Assembly (NCBI RefSeq): GCF_002272135.1
Contig: NZ_NPBF01000027.1
Coordinates: forward strand, 1 to 64,000
Direction of reading: 5' to 3'
Length of the DNA stretch: 64,000 bases
From: Virgibacillus sp. 7505
GTDB lineage: Bacteria; Bacillota; Bacilli; Bacillales; Amphibacillaceae
Positions within the stretch are counted from its first letter, which is position 1. Each line of letters opens with the position of its first letter. Below the pieces are notes generated by a model. That model was given only the letters and a program-made list of their open reading frames with translations, was not told the origin of the DNA and did no database searches. A program made the position numbers and the translations under genes. This document shows, piece after piece, positions 37,264 through 46,110 of the stretch.

Positions 37264-38019
37264 ATGATTAATCGCAAAAGTGAGCGTGAAATAGAAATGA
37301 TGCGAGCAGCTGGACAGCTGCTTGCTGATATTCATAAAGAAATCCGTAACATGATCAAGCCGGGCATTACAACAATGGAAATTGATCAATTCGTAGAAGG
37401 GTATTTGGCCAAGCATGGCGCAACAGCCGAGCAGAAGGGCTACAATGGCTACGCATATGCAACTTGTGCTTCTATAAATGATGAAATTTGCCACGGATTC
37501 CCAAGAAACGAGCCATTGAAAAATGGCGATATCGTAACAATCGATATGGTTGTTAATTTAAATGGCGGTTTAGCGGATTCTGCCTGGACCTATGGAGTCG
37601 GTGAAATCAGTGAAGCGGCACAGCGATTACTTGAAGTAACAAAAGAATCCTTGTACAAAGGAATTGAAAAAGCGCAGCCTGGCGCGAGAATCGGTGATAT
37701 CGGCCATGCAATCCAGGAATACGCAGAAGCAGAAGGCTTTTCAGTCGTGCGGGACTTCACAGGACATGGAATCGGTCCTACTATCCACGAAGATCCGCAT
37801 ATCCCGCACTTTGGGTTGCCGAATAAAGGACCACGCTTGAAAGAAGGTATGGTCATCACAATTGAACCGATGCTTAATATCGGTGAATGGGGCAGCCAAA
37901 TGGATGATAATAACTGGACGGCTCGTACAGTCGACGGTTCTTTATCCGCTCAATATGAACATACAATCGTCATCACAAAAGATGGTCCAGTCATCCTGAC
38001 AAATCAAGACGAAGAATAA
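37264..38019 (+). CDS. map: Type I methionine aminopeptidase (second, MapB-like)
   Basis: Removes the initiator methionine from nascent proteins. The five metal ligands of the pita-bread fold are visible: TIDMVVN and LADSAW (two Asp), GHGIGPTIHEDP (His), ITIEPML (Glu) and YEHTIVIT (Glu). The 251 residues include the short N-terminus of the type Ia class. It is not next to adk or infA, where the ribosomal-cluster copy sits in Bacillus, so it is more like the second B. subtilis enzyme (YflG/MapB). AGGAAGAGAAAT precedes the ATG. Confidence 0.92.
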   Translation: MINRKSEREIEMMRAAGQLLADIHKEIRNMIKPGITTMEIDQFVEGYLAKHGATAEQKGYNGYAYATCASINDEICHGFPRNEPLKNGDIVTIDMVVNLNGGLADSAWTYGVGEISEAAQRLLEVTKESLYKGIEKAQPGARIGDIGHAIQEYAEAEGFSVVRDFTGHGIGPTIHEDPHIPHFGLPNKGPRLKEGMVITIEPMLNIGEWGSQMDDNNWTARTVDGSLSAQYEHTIVITKDGPVILTNQDEE

Positions 38020-38024
38020 AGTGA

Positions 38025-38056
38025 AGCCTATACCAGCTTGGTATAGGCTTTTTTTC
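38025..38056. terminator. Terminator between map and CDF transporter
   Basis: AAGCCTATACC / GGTATAGGCTT with loop AGCTT ends in seven T residues. Confidence 0.88.
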
Positions 38057-38916
38057 TATGGTTCGATATGGATGAAAGTATGGAATATATCATGCTTCTT
38101 GATAAGGAGCCTTTCCAATCTTTCCGTGATGGCATGGCTTTCTTTTACATTGAGAGATGCGTCGACTCGGATGATGACATCAACGAGGGATTGATTACCG
38201 TGCAGTCTAGCTTTGATTTCGACAACCTCCAAAACATCTTTATCCTCGAGGATGCTATGACGGATCTTTAATAACCTGTCCACGTCATATCCATCCGTAA
38301 GGGAATAGGTTGCATCATAAAAGATATCCCATGCTGTCTTACAGATCAGTATTCCTACGATGAAGCCTGCCAGAGGATCCAGCCAGTAATAGCCGAACTG
38401 AGCTCCGAAGATTCCTACGAAAGCACCTATACTGACCAACCCGTCTGATCGATTGTCCTGTGCAGCAGCCATAAGTGCGGGGCTTTTGATTCGTTTAGCC
38501 AAGGTGGAATTGTAACGGTATACAAGCATCATAACGATTGCTGCGCCTAAGGCAGTCCAGCCTGTCAGCATATCAGGCTGGACATAATCCGGCTCCATTA
38601 AACGCTCCAGTGTATCAAACAAAACATGAAGACCAACGGTGATCATGATGAAGGCAGCAACTAAAGATGCGATTGTCTCTGCCCGGAAATGACCGTATCT
38701 ATGGTCAGTGTCAGGCGGTTTGCGGGAGATGCGCAGTCCGATTAATACGGCAACGGAGGCTACGACATCTGTTGTATTGTTCAGCCCGTCGGCAAGCAAG
38801 GCATCTGAATCACCGAGATAGGCGACAAGCAATTTGATAAAGGATAACAGCAAATATGCAGCTATGCTGAGCAAAGCTCCTTTCTCACCAGCTTTCAGAT
38901 TATCATACTGGCCCAT
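38056..38916 (-). CDS. Cation diffusion facilitator family transporter
   Basis: A 286-residue CDF metal/proton antiporter that would export divalent metals such as zinc, manganese or cobalt. The membrane domain has the metal-site pattern ALLADGLNNTTDV (D-x-x-x-D in helix 2) and the HRYGH histidine motif after helix 3; the second site LMAAAQDNRSDGLVS is in helix 5; and a C-terminal cytoplasmic domain follows from about 205. GGAGGAAA supports ATG 38916; the longer frame to 38982 lacks a ribosome site. Metal specificity cannot be fixed by eye. Confidence 0.9.
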   Translation of the reverse strand: MGQYDNLKAGEKGALLSIAAYLLLSFIKLLVAYLGDSDALLADGLNNTTDVVASVAVLIGLRISRKPPDTDHRYGHFRAETIASLVAAFIMITVGLHVLFDTLERLMEPDYVQPDMLTGWTALGAAIVMMLVYRYNSTLAKRIKSPALMAAAQDNRSDGLVSIGAFVGIFGAQFGYYWLDPLAGFIVGILICKTAWDIFYDATYSLTDGYDVDRLLKIRHSILEDKDVLEVVEIKARLHGNQSLVDVIIRVDASLNVKESHAITERLERLLIKKHDIFHTFIHIEP

Positions 38917-39034
38917 ATGTAAAATTTCCTCCGATCTGATTCTGGAGCAGGAACGGTTAATGCATGTCCAGAATGGGTACAAGATAGTACATTATATTCT
39001 TCTGATTCATCATTATACGAAGGGGTTGAAAAAA

Positions 39035-39259
39035 ATGAGCCAGGAAAAGATCATTATTGAAGGCAGCTTGGAAGGGGTACGGTTTTACAAGGAACTGGAT
39101 ATCGTGATCGGTCCCGAGGAAGATACACCAGAGCGAGCGATCATCCGTTTCTACGGTAGCGAGGCAGAGAACTTCGAGGAGCTGGCTCGAGAACAAGGCT
39201 GGCGCAATTGTTACTGGACTTATGCAGATCAAGAAGCCCTGCTGCAGCAGGCAAATTAA
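39035..39259 (+). CDS. Conserved small acidic protein of unknown function
   Basis: A 74-residue acidic protein (MSQEKIIIEGSLEGVRFYKE at the start). It shows alternating strand-like segments (DIVIGPEED, RAIIRFYGSEAENF) and ends in a Trp/Tyr-rich helix. I do not recognise a family. AAGGGG lies about ten bases before the ATG, and a terminator follows the stop at once, which supports a real gene. The frame is open further upstream across the divergent CDF start, but that part is not credible coding. Confidence 0.6.
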   Translation: MSQEKIIIEGSLEGVRFYKELDIVIGPEEDTPERAIIRFYGSEAENFEELAREQGWRNCYWTYADQEALLQQAN

Positions 39260-39260
39260 T

Positions 39261-39283
39261 CCCAGATTCGTCTGGGGTTTTTT
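39261..39283 (+). terminator. Terminator after the 74-residue protein gene
   Basis: CCCAGA / TCTGGG with a TTCG tetraloop is followed by GTTTTTT. Short but stable. Confidence 0.8.
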
Positions 39284-39348
39284 CGTTGGATAAAAAACTC
39301 CTGTCTTGCAGAAAATGAAAGTAGTTTGTGAAAGGCAGGAGACGACGT

Positions 39349-40617
39349 ATGGGTGAAAAAAATGCTTCAACAAGTAAATCAGGAAAATCACCAAAGGATA
39401 TGCGCTGGGCAATTGTAGCATTGGCATCCATTCCCTTGATCATGACACTTGGGAACAGCATGCTGCTGCCCGTGCTTCCGCTGATGGAAAAGGAATTGGA
39501 TATAACCAAACTGCAATCAAGTTTTATCATTACATTCTATTCCATTGTAGCTATCATATTCATCCCGGTTGCTGGCTTCTTATCCGATCGTTTCGGACGC
39601 AAAGCAGTTATTTTGCCTTCGTTGGTTATAGCTGGAGCTGGCGGACTGATAGCTGGGATATTTGCTGTTGGCAGTGATAATCCGTATATATGGATCCTGA
39701 TAGGAAGGATCCTGCAGGGGATAGGTGTTGCAGGTGCAGCACCAGTTGTACTCCCGCTAGTCGGAGATATGTTTGAAAAAGAAGAGGACGTCAGTGCCAC
39801 ACTAGGTATTGTTGAAACTGCTAATACTTTTGGGAAGGTATTGAGCCCAGTGCTTGGAGCACTGCTGGCGGGGTTCCTTTGGTATTTGCCATTTTATGCG
39901 ATCCCTGTGTTTTGTGCAATTTCCTTCTTATTGGTGATCTTTCTTATTAAAAAGCCGAAAGATGATAAAAAAGGCAATGATTTTAAGACATTCTTGAAAA
40001 ACACGAAGGCGACATTTCATGAACATGGCGGCTGGCTTACAGCTACCTTCCTGATTGGGGCCATTCTTATGTTTCTTCTTTTCGGTATCCTATTCTATTT
40101 GAGCACGGTATTGGAAGAGAAGTACGGCATGCACGGCATACTGAAGGGTGCGGTTTTGGCTATACCACTGGCAGCATTATGTCTGGCATCCTATCTGACA
40201 GGTAAATGGATCAAAAATAACGGGAAGCTGATGAAGTGGATTATATTCACGGGTGTGCTTGTTGCGGGTGTCGTAACAATCACTCTCTATTTCTCAAAGG
40301 GAATTTTCTTCATGATGTCGGTATTCCTTGTTGCGGGCGTAGGAATCGGAGCAGGTCTGCCTTGTTTGGATTCTTTGGTTACAAGCAATATGGAAAAGGA
40401 TGTTCGCGGGACAATCACATCATTGTTGAGTGCCATGCGCTACGTAGGTGTTGCTGCTGGTCCGCCTGCTGTAGCCATTTTGTTGAAAGTGGATTTTATT
40501 TGGTTAATCGTTACATTTGCTGGAGCAGCCTTTGTTGCAGCATTACTGACATTGAAATTTGTCAAACCGCCTGATCCGAATGAACAAAAACATAACCCCG
40601 TTCCGCATTTACATTAA
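39349..40617 (+). CDS. MFS drug/metabolite exporter
   Basis: A 422-residue major facilitator with 12 helices. The loop 2-3 signature is GFLSDRFGRKAVI (G-x-x-x-D-R-x-G-R-K) near residue 80, and helix 4-5 carries GRILQGIGVAGAAPVVLPLVG, the motif C region of proton-coupled antiporters (about 120-140). It resembles the YmfD/YitG group of Bacillus exporters, one of which exports bacillibactin; the substrate here is open. GGCAGGAGACGACGT precedes ATG 39349. The gene stands alone. Confidence 0.85.
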   Translation: MGEKNASTSKSGKSPKDMRWAIVALASIPLIMTLGNSMLLPVLPLMEKELDITKLQSSFIITFYSIVAIIFIPVAGFLSDRFGRKAVILPSLVIAGAGGLIAGIFAVGSDNPYIWILIGRILQGIGVAGAAPVVLPLVGDMFEKEEDVSATLGIVETANTFGKVLSPVLGALLAGFLWYLPFYAIPVFCAISFLLVIFLIKKPKDDKKGNDFKTFLKNTKATFHEHGGWLTATFLIGAILMFLLFGILFYLSTVLEEKYGMHGILKGAVLAIPLAALCLASYLTGKWIKNNGKLMKWIIFTGVLVAGVVTITLYFSKGIFFMMSVFLVAGVGIGAGLPCLDSLVTSNMEKDVRGTITSLLSAMRYVGVAAGPPAVAILLKVDFIWLIVTFAGAAFVAALLTLKFVKPPDPNEQKHNPVPHLH

Positions 40618-40699
40618 TTTAACGAACAAATCAGAAAATTGTTGCAAAATTAATGTGAATCCAGCATAATGGAAAAAAGGAACCAGGGGGAATCGTTCC

Positions 40700-40939
40700 A
40701 TGAAAAAGCATAAAGTTGTCTATCGTCTGCAAAGAACGAAGAGGAAGCGTGCTTATGTTACTGCTAAACGGGAAATTTCGTTTGAAGTGAAGCTGGCCAC
40801 AAGACTTATGCTGGATGAATTTTACTTTAACTGGAACAAGAATAAACTGGAAGCACAGATTAATGAGTGTATCGACCAAAAAGACGCGGAACGATTCAAG
40901 GAATTAAGTGCAGCTTACCGCCCCTATACTTTGGAATAA
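40700..40939 (+). CDS. IDEAL domain-containing small protein
   Basis: A 79-residue protein: a very basic N-terminus (KKHKVVYRLQRTKRKRAYVT) and a C-terminal helical segment LEAQINECIDQKDAERFKELS that fits the IDEAL domain, a short module found at the ends of several Bacillus proteins including ComK-binding or clock-type adaptor partners. The function is unknown. GGGGGAAT lies upstream of the ATG. A terminator follows. Confidence 0.65.
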   Translation: MKKHKVVYRLQRTKRKRAYVTAKREISFEVKLATRLMLDEFYFNWNKNKLEAQINECIDQKDAERFKELSAAYRPYTLE

Positions 40940-40954
40940 CATAAAATTTTTATA

Positions 40955-40990
40955 GGACCTGTTTTGTCACCGGACAAGGCAGGTCTTTTT
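40955..40990 (+). terminator. Terminator after IDEAL protein gene
   Basis: GACCTGTTTTGTC / GACAAGGCAGGTC with loop ACCG (two G-U pairs) is followed by five T residues. Confidence 0.82.
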
Positions 40991-41061
40991 ACGTGCGAAA
41001 ATAATTAGCACCTATGCTATAATATCCTCAAAACTAGATGTACGAAGAGGAGATTTTAGAA

Positions 41062-41898
41062 ATGAAGCGTTTGATGCTGTTTGCTGCGCTTAGCGCTGTG
41101 TTAGTTGCAGCTGGATGTCAAAACCAGCAAACAAGCCAGAATCAAGACACAAATGAAAATAAAACTGCCCAGAAGCAGACCGACAATCAGCAGGCAGAAC
41201 AAGTAAAGGAAGAAGATACTGCTGCTGATGAAACCGCTGAGGCAAAGCCTGACCAGCATCAGGAAGAAGCAGAAGATGTAGTAGGGACAATCGAGAAACC
41301 AGTGACGGTTGATAATCCGGATAGTATCGAAGTTGTCGTGAACAAAACAAGAAAGTTTCCGGATGGCTGGGAACCGAAGGACTTAGTTGAGCCTGACGTA
41401 CCGTTTTACTTCAGTGAGCATCTGGAGAAGCGGAAAATGCGTAAAGAAGCAGCGGAAGCATTGGAAGAGCTGTTCGACGCATCCCAGGAGGACGGGATGG
41501 AACTTGTGGCTGCAAGCGGGTACCGATCGGAAGCAAGGCAAAAGGAAATTTATGAGAATAACGTAGCGACCCAAGGGCAGGAAGAGACGGATAAAGTATC
41601 TTCCAGACCAGGCAGAAGTGAGCACCAAACAGGGCTCGCTATCGATTTGACATCTGCAGAGATGGCATTAGCGCTGGAAGAGACTTTCATCGATACAGAT
41701 GAAGGGGAATGGCTGGCAGAACATGCACATGAATATGGTTACATCATTCGCTACCCAGAAGGGAAGTCCGATATAACTGGCTACAGCTATGAGCCATGGC
41801 ACATCCGATATGTCGGAAAAGATCTGGCGAAGCAAATTTATGAAGAAGGAACGACATTGGAGGAGCATTTCCAAATGGAGTCCGATCTTAAGAGCTGA
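41062..41898 (+). CDS. D-alanyl-D-alanine carboxypeptidase lipoprotein (VanY/M15B family)
   Basis: A surface lipoprotein with a zinc DD-carboxypeptidase domain that trims the terminal D-Ala of peptidoglycan stem peptides. The lipobox is VAAGC (Cys19). A Gln/Glu-rich linker runs to about residue 75, and the catalytic domain shows SEHQTGLAIDLT (the S-x-H-x-x-G-x-A-x-D zinc motif, near 193) and EPWHIRYVG (near 244). The 278-residue length fits VanY-type proteins outside resistance clusters; no vanRS or ligase gene is nearby, so a housekeeping cell-wall role is likely. GAGGAG supports ATG 41062. Confidence 0.88.
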   Translation: MKRLMLFAALSAVLVAAGCQNQQTSQNQDTNENKTAQKQTDNQQAEQVKEEDTAADETAEAKPDQHQEEAEDVVGTIEKPVTVDNPDSIEVVVNKTRKFPDGWEPKDLVEPDVPFYFSEHLEKRKMRKEAAEALEELFDASQEDGMELVAASGYRSEARQKEIYENNVATQGQEETDKVSSRPGRSEHQTGLAIDLTSAEMALALEETFIDTDEGEWLAEHAHEYGYIIRYPEGKSDITGYSYEPWHIRYVGKDLAKQIYEEGTTLEEHFQMESDLKS

Positions 41899-42050
41899 AA
41901 AAGAGCCGCTGTCCTAATGGGCAGTGGCTCCAATTTATGTGATGGGAGGTCACATACAGATTTAGCGGCATAGAAGGTATGCCTAAGACTTACTTGTCCA
42001 AATGTGCTTATAAATGCTGCACGAAATAAAATTGATTGATTATTAACTCA
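41897..42050 (-). ncRNA. Candidate minus-strand small RNA with anti-SD hairpin loops
   Basis: Read on the minus strand, the gene-free stretch before fumC has three features in order. One is a hairpin GGCAT-ACCTTCT-ATGCC (41983-41967). The next is a hairpin TATGTGA-CCTCCCA-TCACATA (41956-41936). Last is a terminator-like hairpin GAGCC...GGCTC followed by TTTTT (41930-41898). Both loops are complementary to Shine-Dalgarno sequences, as in C-rich regulatory RNAs of Bacillus. TGTTAGAAT (42064-42056) could be an extended -10, giving an RNA of about 150 bases. The terminator stem has two A-C mismatches on this strand. No homology is claimed. Confidence 0.35.
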
Positions 42051-42214
42051 ACTCGATTCTAACATATTGTAAACCGGAAAGGTAGCGAAATTATTAAATT
42101 TTTTCAAAAATGAAAAGATGGCCAACCTTCCGAAGATGATAGCCGCAAAATTAGAGATTATTTGTTACAATAAAGATGCCTTATCAAATGAAGACTTTGG
42201 AGAGGGGAAGTAAA
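41899..42214 (+). other. Gene-free stretch between vanY and fumC, plus-strand view
   Basis: On the plus strand the same three dyads occur just after the vanY stop. The first (GAGCCGCTGTCC / GGGCAGTGGCTC, 41903-41930) pairs better on this strand because mismatches become G-U pairs, but it lacks a T run, so it is a weak terminator for vanY. A TACAAT at 42166-42171 may be the fumC -10; its -35 is poor. The remainder is AT-rich without a recognised element. Confidence 0.4.
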
Positions 42215-43600
42215 ATGGAATTTCGTGTGGAAAAAGATACTATCGGTGAAATTCAGGTGCCTGCAGATAAGTTTTGGGGAGCGCAAACACAGCGGAGCCG
42301 GGAGAATTTTCCGATTGGTTCAGAAAGAATGCCGAAAGAAATTGTATACGCTTTCGCTTTGCTTAAGAAAAGTGCCGCAAAGGCCAATCATGATTTAGGT
42401 TTATTGGAAAAAGATAAAAGTGATGCAATCGGCTATGCTGCGGATCAAATTATAAGCGGTGAGCTGGATGATCATTTTCCGCTAGTTGTCTGGCAGACAG
42501 GCAGCGGGACACAATCGAATATGAACGTCAATGAAGTTATTGCTTATGTCGGAAACAAGTGGCTTGAAGAACAAGGAAAAGAAGTGCGTTTGCATCCTAA
42601 TGATGATGTCAACAAGTCTCAAAGCTCCAATGATACTTACCCGACAGCTCTACATATAGCTGCTGTGACACAGCTGGAAGATGTGGTATTGCCTGCTTTG
42701 ATCCAGCTCAAAACAACGTTGAAAGAAAAATCAGATGCTTTTCATGATATCGTGAAAATAGGCCGTACGCATCTGCAGGATGCAACACCGCTAACACTTG
42801 GACAGGAAATCAGCGGCTGGCATCGTATGCTGGAAAAATCGGAACAGATGATCAGGACAAGCCTGCCGTTTGTCAAGGAGCTTGCAATTGGCGGAACTGC
42901 AGTAGGAACCGGCTTGAACGCCCATCCTGATTTCTCTGAGAAGGTTTGCCGTGAACTATCTGAGGCTACTGGAAAAGAATTCATTTCAGCTGTGAATAAG
43001 TTCCATGCTCTGACAAGTCATGATGAGCTCGTGTATGCACATGGGGCGCTGAAGGGTCTTGCGGCAGATATGATGAAAATCGCTAATGATGTGCGCTGGC
43101 TCGCAAGCGGGCCGCGCTGCGGAATCGGTGAAATTGAAATTCCGGCAAATGAACCTGGAAGCTCCATTATGCCTGGCAAGGTGAATCCTACCCAGAGTGA
43201 AGCTGTGACGATGGTAGCTGTGCAAGTGATGGGCAATGATGCTGCAATTGGATTTGCAGCCAGCCAAGGAAATTTTGAGCTGAACGTATTCAAACCCGTA
43301 ATTGCTTATAACTTTATTCAATCTGCGCAGCTTCTGGCCGACAGTATGCTTTCATTCAATGATCGCTGTGCAGTCGGAATTGAACCAAACCGGGAAAAAA
43401 TCGCAAAAAATCTTCAAGAGTCCTTAATGCTTGTGACAGCTTTGAACCCGCATATCGGCTATGAAAATGCTGCCAAGATTGCTAAGACAGCTTTTGCTGA
43501 AAATAAAACATTGAAAGAAGCAGCTATAGAAAGCGGATTACTGACAGAAGAACAATTCGATTCCTATATAAAACCAGAAGAAATGACTTATCCGAAGTAA
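42215..43600 (+). CDS. fumC: Class II fumarate hydratase
   Basis: Iron-independent fumarase that hydrates fumarate to L-malate in the TCA cycle. The superfamily signature [13 protein letters not shown] lies near residue 315, and other active-site segments are visible: [10 protein letters not shown] near 98, [10 protein letters not shown] near 185 and SSNDTYPTA near 137. The length is 461 residues. GGAGAGGGG supports ATG 42215; the open frame from 42176 includes a poor extension. It is probably monocistronic, and no terminator is obvious between it and the SASP gene. Confidence 0.95.
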   Translation: MEFRVEKDTIGEIQVPADKFWGAQTQRSRENFPIGSERMPKEIVYAFALLKKSAAKANHDLGLLEKDKSDAIGYAADQIISGELDDHFPLVVWQTGSGTQSNMNVNEVIAYVGNKWLEEQGKEVRLHPNDDVNKSQSSNDTYPTALHIAAVTQLEDVVLPALIQLKTTLKEKSDAFHDIVKIGRTHLQDATPLTLGQEISGWHRMLEKSEQMIRTSLPFVKELAIGGTAVGTGLNAHPDFSEKVCRELSEATGKEFISAVNKFHALTSHDELVYAHGALKGLAADMMKIANDVRWLASGPRCGIGEIEIPANEPGSSIMPGKVNPTQSEAVTMVAVQVMGNDAAIGFAASQGNFELNVFKPVIAYNFIQSAQLLADSMLSFNDRCAVGIEPNREKIAKNLQESLMLVTALNPHIGYENAAKIAKTAFAENKTLKEAAIESGLLTEEQFDSYIKPEEMTYPK

Positions 43601-43636
43601 CTGCCATGTTTGACCAGGAGTTCCAATAAGTAAGCC

Positions 43637-43665
43637 TGATAAAAAGCGCCTTCTTGCCCAAACTA
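43637..43665 (+). promoter_or_regulatory. Possible forespore promoter of SASP gene
   Basis: TGATA at 43637-43641 and CAAACTA at 43659-43665, 17 bases apart, are a degenerate sigma-G match. The -10 is the same as that proposed for the germination operon. SASP genes are classic sigma-G targets. Confidence 0.35.
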
Positions 43666-43687
43666 TAGGCATAGGAGGTGAACAAAC

Positions 43688-43891
43688 ATGGCGAACAACA
43701 ACAGCTCAAACCAATTGCTAGTACCTGGCGTACAACAAGCACTTGATCAAATGAAATTCGAAATCGCACAAGAATTCGGTGTAGGTCTTGATGGCAACGA
43801 AACTTCTCGTGCAAACGGATCTGTCGGTGGAGAGATCACTAAACGTCTTGTAGCTTCTGCACAGTCTCAGCTTAGCGGCGGTCAATTCTAA
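43688..43891 (+). CDS. ssp: Alpha/beta-type small acid-soluble spore protein
   Basis: A 67-residue SASP that coats and protects DNA in the dormant spore and is degraded by the Gpr protease at germination. The Gpr cleavage region [10 protein letters not shown] lies near residue 23, and the second conserved block [16 protein letters not shown] near 44. AGGAGGTGAAC precedes the ATG. In B. subtilis sspB lies in the same yhe neighbourhood, which fits. A terminator follows. Confidence 0.96.
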   Translation: MANNNSSNQLLVPGVQQALDQMKFEIAQEFGVGLDGNETSRANGSVGGEITKRLVASAQSQLSGGQF

Positions 43892-43907
43892 TTGAATATT
43901 GATGGCA

Positions 43908-43937
43908 AGAGAGGCACCGTTTCGGTGCCTCTTTCTT
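43908..43937. terminator. Bidirectional terminator after SASP gene
   Basis: AGAGGCACCG / CGGTGCCTCT with a TTT loop; T-rich on the right. Confidence 0.82.
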
Positions 43938-44818
43938 TATGGAAGGTTATGCAGGGCCAAGTATAGGGCAAACGCATCCTGGAATTTCCGTATATCGAGG
44001 CCAGTTTTCTCTGTTAGTTTGTCTAAACGATAATTCAAGCTATTGCGGTGTATGTACAGCTTTTTCGCTGTAAGAGTAAGATTTTGATTGCAAGTGAAAT
44101 ACATATTCACTGTCCGAAGCAGTTCGTCGTCTTCTTGCAATCCTTGCAGGATGTGATGCATGATATATTTTCGGTCATTTTCCGGCATCAGCATACTGAT
44201 CAATTGCGGTAACGCATCATGGAAATGAAGCACGTGGTTGGCTGAATGGAATGGAATCTGTTTGTACACTGTCAGCAGCCACTCATATTGTTCAGAAGCG
44301 TGTTTTACTGAATGCAGCCAGGGAGTTACAAATAGCCGGAGCGGGACAGATAAATCATACATAAGCATGTCGATGACTTTTTCATAAAGAATAGGTTCTG
44401 TTTGACGGCTCTCGATCAGTAAGCCTGTTTGCTTCGTAAACCACAGGCATGCAAGCGGATGATCAGTCAGACTATCCATTGCTTCCCTGAACACCTCGGG
44501 TTTAACAAGCCCCTCTACAGTAAAGAAAATGAAGCGGCAGCCAGACGAATATAGAGCATTCTCGGTTAGTTCATCCGCTGTTTTTCCGCTGTGCAGCAGT
44601 TGATACCAGGCTGTATCTGTACTGCTGCCAGTTGGTATTGTAACAGGTGAACCAAAGTGATGAAGTAAGGCAAGTTCGCGTTCGTTCAGCTGATTGGCTG
44701 GCAAACCGATAATCTCCCCATTCTCCAATCGAAACCAATGGTATGTATTCGTATCAAGTCCATTAAGGCTGTCTGCCGTTATGATACCCGAAAATAGTCT
44801 TTCCAGTTCCTCCTTCAT
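43937..44818 (-). CDS. PucR/CdaR-type transcriptional regulator
   Basis: A 293-residue protein with a variable N-terminal sensing region and a C-terminal helix-turn-helix of the PucR/CdaR type: NLTLTAKKLYIHRNSLNYRL near residue 240, followed by TGLDIRKFQDAFALYLAL. Such regulators control sugar-acid, purine or amino-acid genes; the target here is not evident. It has no GGDEF-like domain that I can see. AGGAGAA supports ATG 44818 over the upstream GTG. It is divergent from yheB and convergent with the SASP gene. Confidence 0.82.
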   Translation of the reverse strand: MKEELERLFSGIITADSLNGLDTNTYHWFRLENGEIIGLPANQLNERELALLHHFGSPVTIPTGSSTDTAWYQLLHSGKTADELTENALYSSGCRFIFFTVEGLVKPEVFREAMDSLTDHPLACLWFTKQTGLLIESRQTEPILYEKVIDMLMYDLSVPLRLFVTPWLHSVKHASEQYEWLLTVYKQIPFHSANHVLHFHDALPQLISMLMPENDRKYIMHHILQGLQEDDELLRTVNMYFTCNQNLTLTAKKLYIHRNSLNYRLDKLTEKTGLDIRKFQDAFALYLALHNLP

Positions 44819-44910
44819 ACGCACTTCTCCTATCCATACAATCTGTTTCTTTGTAATTGGTGTTATTTGTATTATACTAAAACCGAAGTAAACAGAAAGG
44901 TCGATACAAC

Positions 44911-46038
44911 ATGAATAGTGGAGATATTTGGTTGATTTTATCCATGGCGCTTATTGGTGCCTTGATTGGCGGTATCACGAATTACTTAGCGATAAAGATG
45001 CTGTTTAAGCCTCATCGCGCTATATATATAGGGAAATGGCGAGTCCCATTTACTCCGGGATTAATACCAAAACGCAGAAGTGACTTGGCCCGTTCGCTTG
45101 GAAAAACGGTCGTTGACCATCTTCTTACGCCGAAGGGCATGCAAGCAAGGCTGGTTGATGAAGGCTTCCAATGGAAGGTCAACAGTTGGGCAAAACGTGA
45201 AGTGTTCCGTTTTTTGCGTTCAGAACGAACATTGCGTCAGCTGCTGTTAGATTTTAATGTAGCTGTGGATACGGATATATTGCACCAAAAGACTGCCGAA
45301 TTATTAAAAACACAGCTGGAGAAACAAGCAGAAAGAGAACTAGGCAGCTTGTTGCCAGAGGAATTGAAAGAAAAGACAGAGGCTGCTGCTGACAGAGCAG
45401 CAATGCATATTCAGCAGATGCTCGCAGCTTATGTAGATAGCTACGATGGCCGTCGCAAAATACAGGAGCTTGTCCAAAGCTTTCTGCAAGGCAGGGGTTT
45501 TCTTGGCAGTATGCTGTCCTCTTTTATGGATCCTAGCAGTGCAGTCGATAAAATTCAGCCTGTTATCATCGAATCTGTCGGGTCAGAAGGCACCCGTCGC
45601 TGGCTGCAGCAGCTGCTTGCTAGTGAGCTGAATAAGCTGATGAGCAAGACAGTCGGCGATGTAACGGAAACAATCGGTCCAGAAACAGTGGATGAGGCTA
45701 TTCAGCAAGTGGTTAGGAAATCGATCCCATTTGATGAGCTGCTAGACACACCAATCCAGGTGTATACGAAAGATATTCAAGACCATGTAATAGAAGAAAA
45801 GCTGACCATGCTTGTCGGACGAGTGCTACAGCGTCTATCTGAGCAGGTGCCGGTCATCATGGAACAATTGGAGCTTTCCAAGATGGTCGAGAAAGAAGTA
45901 TCCGGTTTTCCTCTGGAACGAGTGGAAGAGCTTGTCCTGGCTATCTCTAATAAAGAATTCAAGCTGATTACATACCTCGGATTCCTGTTGGGTGGTATCA
46001 TCGGGATCGTTCAGGGAGTTATCGCGCTCTTTATCTGA
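44911..46038 (+). CDS. yheB: DUF445 family membrane protein YheB
   Basis: A 375-residue DUF445 protein. It has an N-terminal membrane helix (about 5-27), the family motif GGITNYLAIKMLFKPH near residue 20 and PFTPGLIPKRRSDLARSLG near 47, a long helical middle and a C-terminal membrane helix (FLLGGIIGIVQGVIALFI). The role is unknown; the family is widespread in Firmicutes. As in B. subtilis, yheA follows after about 70 bases. Confidence 0.9.
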   Translation: MNSGDIWLILSMALIGALIGGITNYLAIKMLFKPHRAIYIGKWRVPFTPGLIPKRRSDLARSLGKTVVDHLLTPKGMQARLVDEGFQWKVNSWAKREVFRFLRSERTLRQLLLDFNVAVDTDILHQKTAELLKTQLEKQAERELGSLLPEELKEKTEAAADRAAMHIQQMLAAYVDSYDGRRKIQELVQSFLQGRGFLGSMLSSFMDPSSAVDKIQPVIIESVGSEGTRRWLQQLLASELNKLMSKTVGDVTETIGPETVDEAIQQVVRKSIPFDELLDTPIQVYTKDIQDHVIEEKLTMLVGRVLQRLSEQVPVIMEQLELSKMVEKEVSGFPLERVEELVLAISNKEFKLITYLGFLLGGIIGIVQGVIALFI

Positions 46039-46110
46039 TGGTTCGAACTATACAGCGCTCTATCGGTTTGTTATAGTGGAACTTGAGTAAAAATGAGGAG
46101 GTACGTACCC

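Noticed and set aside
40618-40650. TCAGAAAATT, half of a CodY box, before the IDEAL gene
   Set aside because: Only one half fits the consensus AATTTTCWGAAAATT; too weak to report as a site.
41979-42029. Cysteine-containing 16-codon ORF (MPKTYLSKCAYKCCTK)
   Set aside because: The GAAGG upstream is too close to the ATG, and the bases belong to a hairpin better explained as RNA structure.
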